From NCBI GenBank assembly GCA_021234155.1, contig JAJEKV010000334.1, forward strand, positions 124,001-188,000: DNA of 64,000 bases. The letters run 5' to 3'. How positions within the stretch are numbered: position 1 is the first letter of the stretch; the number at the start of each line of letters is the position of its first letter. Positions 62,226 through 64,000 of this stretch are shown one piece after another. Made by a program: the position numbers and the translations under genes. The notes under the pieces are model-generated. The model worked only from the letters and a program-made list of their open reading frames with translations, ran no database searches and was not told the origin of the DNA. Origin of the DNA: Isoetes taiwanensis. Taxonomy: Eukaryota > Streptophyta > Lycopodiopsida > Isoetales > Isoetaceae.

Positions 62226-62604
62226 CGATGAATGCTCTTCCCCATTCTTTTAGCCAATTTTTATGGCCTTGGAGACCACTATCCACGGAACATCCAACCA
62301 GGGACCCTCGGGCTTGGGAAATCTGGATATAACCTGCTCCAACCTGTCTAAAAAATCTTCCTGATCCAGCAAGTTAGTGTTCAATTTGAAGTAAGTTTTC
62401 CTTTTCCTAATTACAGTCCTATCCGAGATAACTAACTGCTGGGGGTAATGATCAAAGAGAGTATAACCCTCCAATTTAACAACTCTATTACTAAAATTCC
62501 AAAGATTCTCGGATAAATAAAACTTGTCATGAAGACAAAGGGTGGGGTCACTTCTCTTGTCCGTCCAGCTATAGGAGTTGGGCTTGGTCCTGGCCAAGGT
62601 GAGA

Positions 62605-63063
62605 TTATGACTGTTGATTGAGATCTCCTCCAAGAATACACTCATCAAATTCAATGTTATCTAGACTGTTCTTAACCCTATTCCAAATACCTATCCTATC
62701 ACCTGGATTATTAAAGGCATAAATATTAACTAAGGCAATCCTAATACCAAGCAGGGTACATAATAAAATCTGCCATCTTCCTTCCCTGCCATTAACCATA
62801 TACTTATCAGAAAAATTTAGGTTATCCTTCCAGGCTATAGCTATCCCTGCAGAGGAGTCATTAGCAGGAATGGACCATAATTCATAACCAGGAGGGAGGG
62901 TCTTTCCAATCATTACCTGGTGATTGGAGTCATGGATTTTATGCTCTTGAAAGAAAATGATATCAGGGAGAAGAGTAGATAAGCAAACCTTTAACCTGTC
63001 CCTCTTGACACAATTATTGATCCCCTGGAGATTCCAGGCAACACAGTTAATTCTTCTATCCAT
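62605..63063 (-). pseudogene. LINE ORF2 endonuclease, N-terminal part
   Basis: It starts MDRRINCVAWNLQGINN (the WN.QG entry motif), then IIFFQEHKI (catalytic Glu region), SSAGIAIAWKDNL, GREGRWQILL, IALVNIYAFN and CILGGDLN (the GD.N motif). A frameshift near 62605-62654 passes reading to the next frame, where SYSWTDKRSDPTLCLHDKFY and the FDHYP (SDH-like) motif end the domain at about 62250. The aromatic and catalytic positions are conserved, except that the usual SDH reads FDH. Confidence 0.82.
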
Positions 63064-63212
63064 TAATATTTATACTTTCCTACCACTTGTCCAGCTTGGA
63101 TAGTGGATTTTCTGGGACTGGCTCTGCTGGGGCCTTGATAGAATTTCTTTTTTGCCCTTCCTTTCCTCTTATCCACAATCCTCCAGCCTGGTTCTCGATT
63201 TTCTGATCAAAC

Positions 63213-63866
63213 TTAGTGTCCTATAATGATGTCAGTTGCAAAGTGATGCAAGACAATGGTGGCATGAATGAACTTACCTTGTAGAAGATCCATCTGAGTT
63301 GAAGAAGCATTCAGGTAAGTGACTGAGGAGATCTTATTTGGCATAATGCCTTCTCTTTGCATTTTTCTACATAACTGAAATGCCTCAGCCAAATGCCCAT
63401 AATGTGCATAAGCAGCAATCATGGCATCAGAATATTATATTGCACAATCATGATAGTCCAAAAGTACACATTTTTATGGTGACAAAACCTTCTGTGCGTC
63501 CATTACAGACCCACATTACAATATATCTCAAGAAGTAAATTACCCATTATTCTCTCTTGCTAAAATCCATTTACGCTACTTTGACATGAACGCCTTACCC
63601 AATACGAAAGCCTTTTCTTTTGATACTTTGCCTTAGAAGGGATGCATAAGTAGCGACATCACTCTCCATTGCAGCCCGGAAAGATGTGTCAATTCACGCT
63701 TTAACGATCCACCTTTGTCCGAAATAGCACCCGTTCTAGTGTTTGAAAAAGGATTATGGATAGACAATTGCGCTTGAATTATTCGATGCACGATCTGAAT
63801 GTGCTCGCTCATTCTTCGGCGAGAAACGAAATGAATGGACAAATTAGATAACGATAATATTGACAA
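63213..63866 (-). pseudogene. PPR protein pseudogene, 5' part
   Basis: ATG at 63866 starts MSILSLSNLSIHFVSRRRMS, a plausible organelle-targeting leader. After frame changes the text reads DVATYASLLRQSIKRKGFRI, then (near 63490-63530) CGSVMDAQKVL-like sequence, MIAAYAHYGHLAEAFQLCRK, EGIMPNKISSVTYLNASS and GKFIHATIVLHHFATDIIIG, where the LINE begins. GKFIHATIV...TDIIIG is the usual L-motif start, and the expected NALI.MY continues on the far side at 58977. In-frame TAA codons in the first repeat and frameshifts show the gene was already decaying or decayed after the insertion. Confidence 0.8.
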
Positions 63867-64000
63867 ATAATAATAGAAAGCAGAGACAAAAACATCCCTC
63901 GGACTACGGAGATAGAGTGCCCTACAAATGACAAATGAAGCCCAATTCTCTTACATTAAAAGCCGACAACTTGAAAAGATTCCGCCGTGTAATATATAGA
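63867..64000. other. Upstream flank of the PPR pseudogene
   Basis: AT-rich sequence that would hold the promoter of the minus-strand PPR gene. I see no definite TATA or other element. Confidence 0.35.

Larger units (their letters stand above)
58978..63212 (-). mobile_element. 5'-truncated L1-type LINE inserted in the PPR gene
   Basis: On the minus strand it begins inside the end of ORF1 (near 63200), includes complete endonuclease, RT and zf-RVT regions, and ends in a poly(A) run (T-run at 58978-58990). The PPR protein pattern resumes on both sides. It is better preserved than the LINE at 3952-9647, with long open frames of 368 and 458 codons. No clean target-site duplication is visible; about five PPR codons (NALI. 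before MY) seem missing at the junction. Confidence 0.9.

Noticed and set aside
58965-63232. CCTATA.AATG motifs at both LINE edges as a target-site duplication
   Set aside because: CCTATACATAATG (58965) and CCTATAATGATG (63220) match only with gaps, so a true duplication is not supported.

Overview
The window is nuclear DNA of a land plant. The evidence is a plant-type adenylosuccinate synthase gene with a long intron and a non-coding-rich setting, a PLS-type pentatricopeptide (PPR) gene, a pollen Ole e 1-like secreted protein, L1-type LINEs, a Ty3/gypsy chromovirus end, a Helitron and several MITEs. Low gene density and many decayed retroelements fit a large-genome lineage such as a fern, lycophyte or gymnosperm; a fern is my guess only, since nothing in the sequence proves it. 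No CRISPR, rRNA gene or bacterial-type operon is present.

Layout. 1-3135: 3' end of a chromovirus (integrase chromodomain, polypurine tract, a 2.37-kb LTR). 3952-9647: a full-length but decayed L1-type LINE flanked by a perfect 13-bp target-site duplication. 10676-15341: an almost readable Helitron (HUH/Y2 Rep plus PIF1-type helicase) with few breaks. 15.7-17.4 kb: tRNA-like repeats in an A-B-A-B array, two tandem duplications and a 258-bp MITE with an 8-bp target duplication. 17.9-21.4 kb: adenylosuccinate synthase, readable in its first two exons, frameshifted in the last two, with a 490-bp hAT-like MITE in intron 2. 22-31 kb: no convincing gene, several copies of an undescribed repeat module with hairpin ends, and simple repeats. 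31.0-37.5 kb: a ~2.9-kb segment present twice. 38.8-40.3 kb and 46.8-51.5 kb (minus strand): two copies of another non-LTR retrotransposon family. 41.9-42.3 kb: a 12-bp minisatellite. 54.2-55.1 kb: the Ole e 1-like gene. 55.3-56.7 kb: a fold-back MITE beside a 1.24-kb element with 23-bp inverted repeats. 57.98-63.87 kb (minus strand): a PPR pseudogene split by a 5'-truncated LINE.

The most unusual signal is not a gene. Copies of the same repeat, and exons of the adenylosuccinate synthase gene, differ mainly at CAG and CTG trinucleotides, which turn into CGG, CG, CCG or TTT, often changing length. CAG/CTG is nearly absent from stretches such as 27,001-27,840. Because CWG is the favoured plant CHG methylation context, and because the changes are indels and not C-to-T transitions, I suspect methylation-dependent base-calling or polishing error. 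If so, several frameshifts reported here (notably in adenylosuccinate synthase) may not be real.
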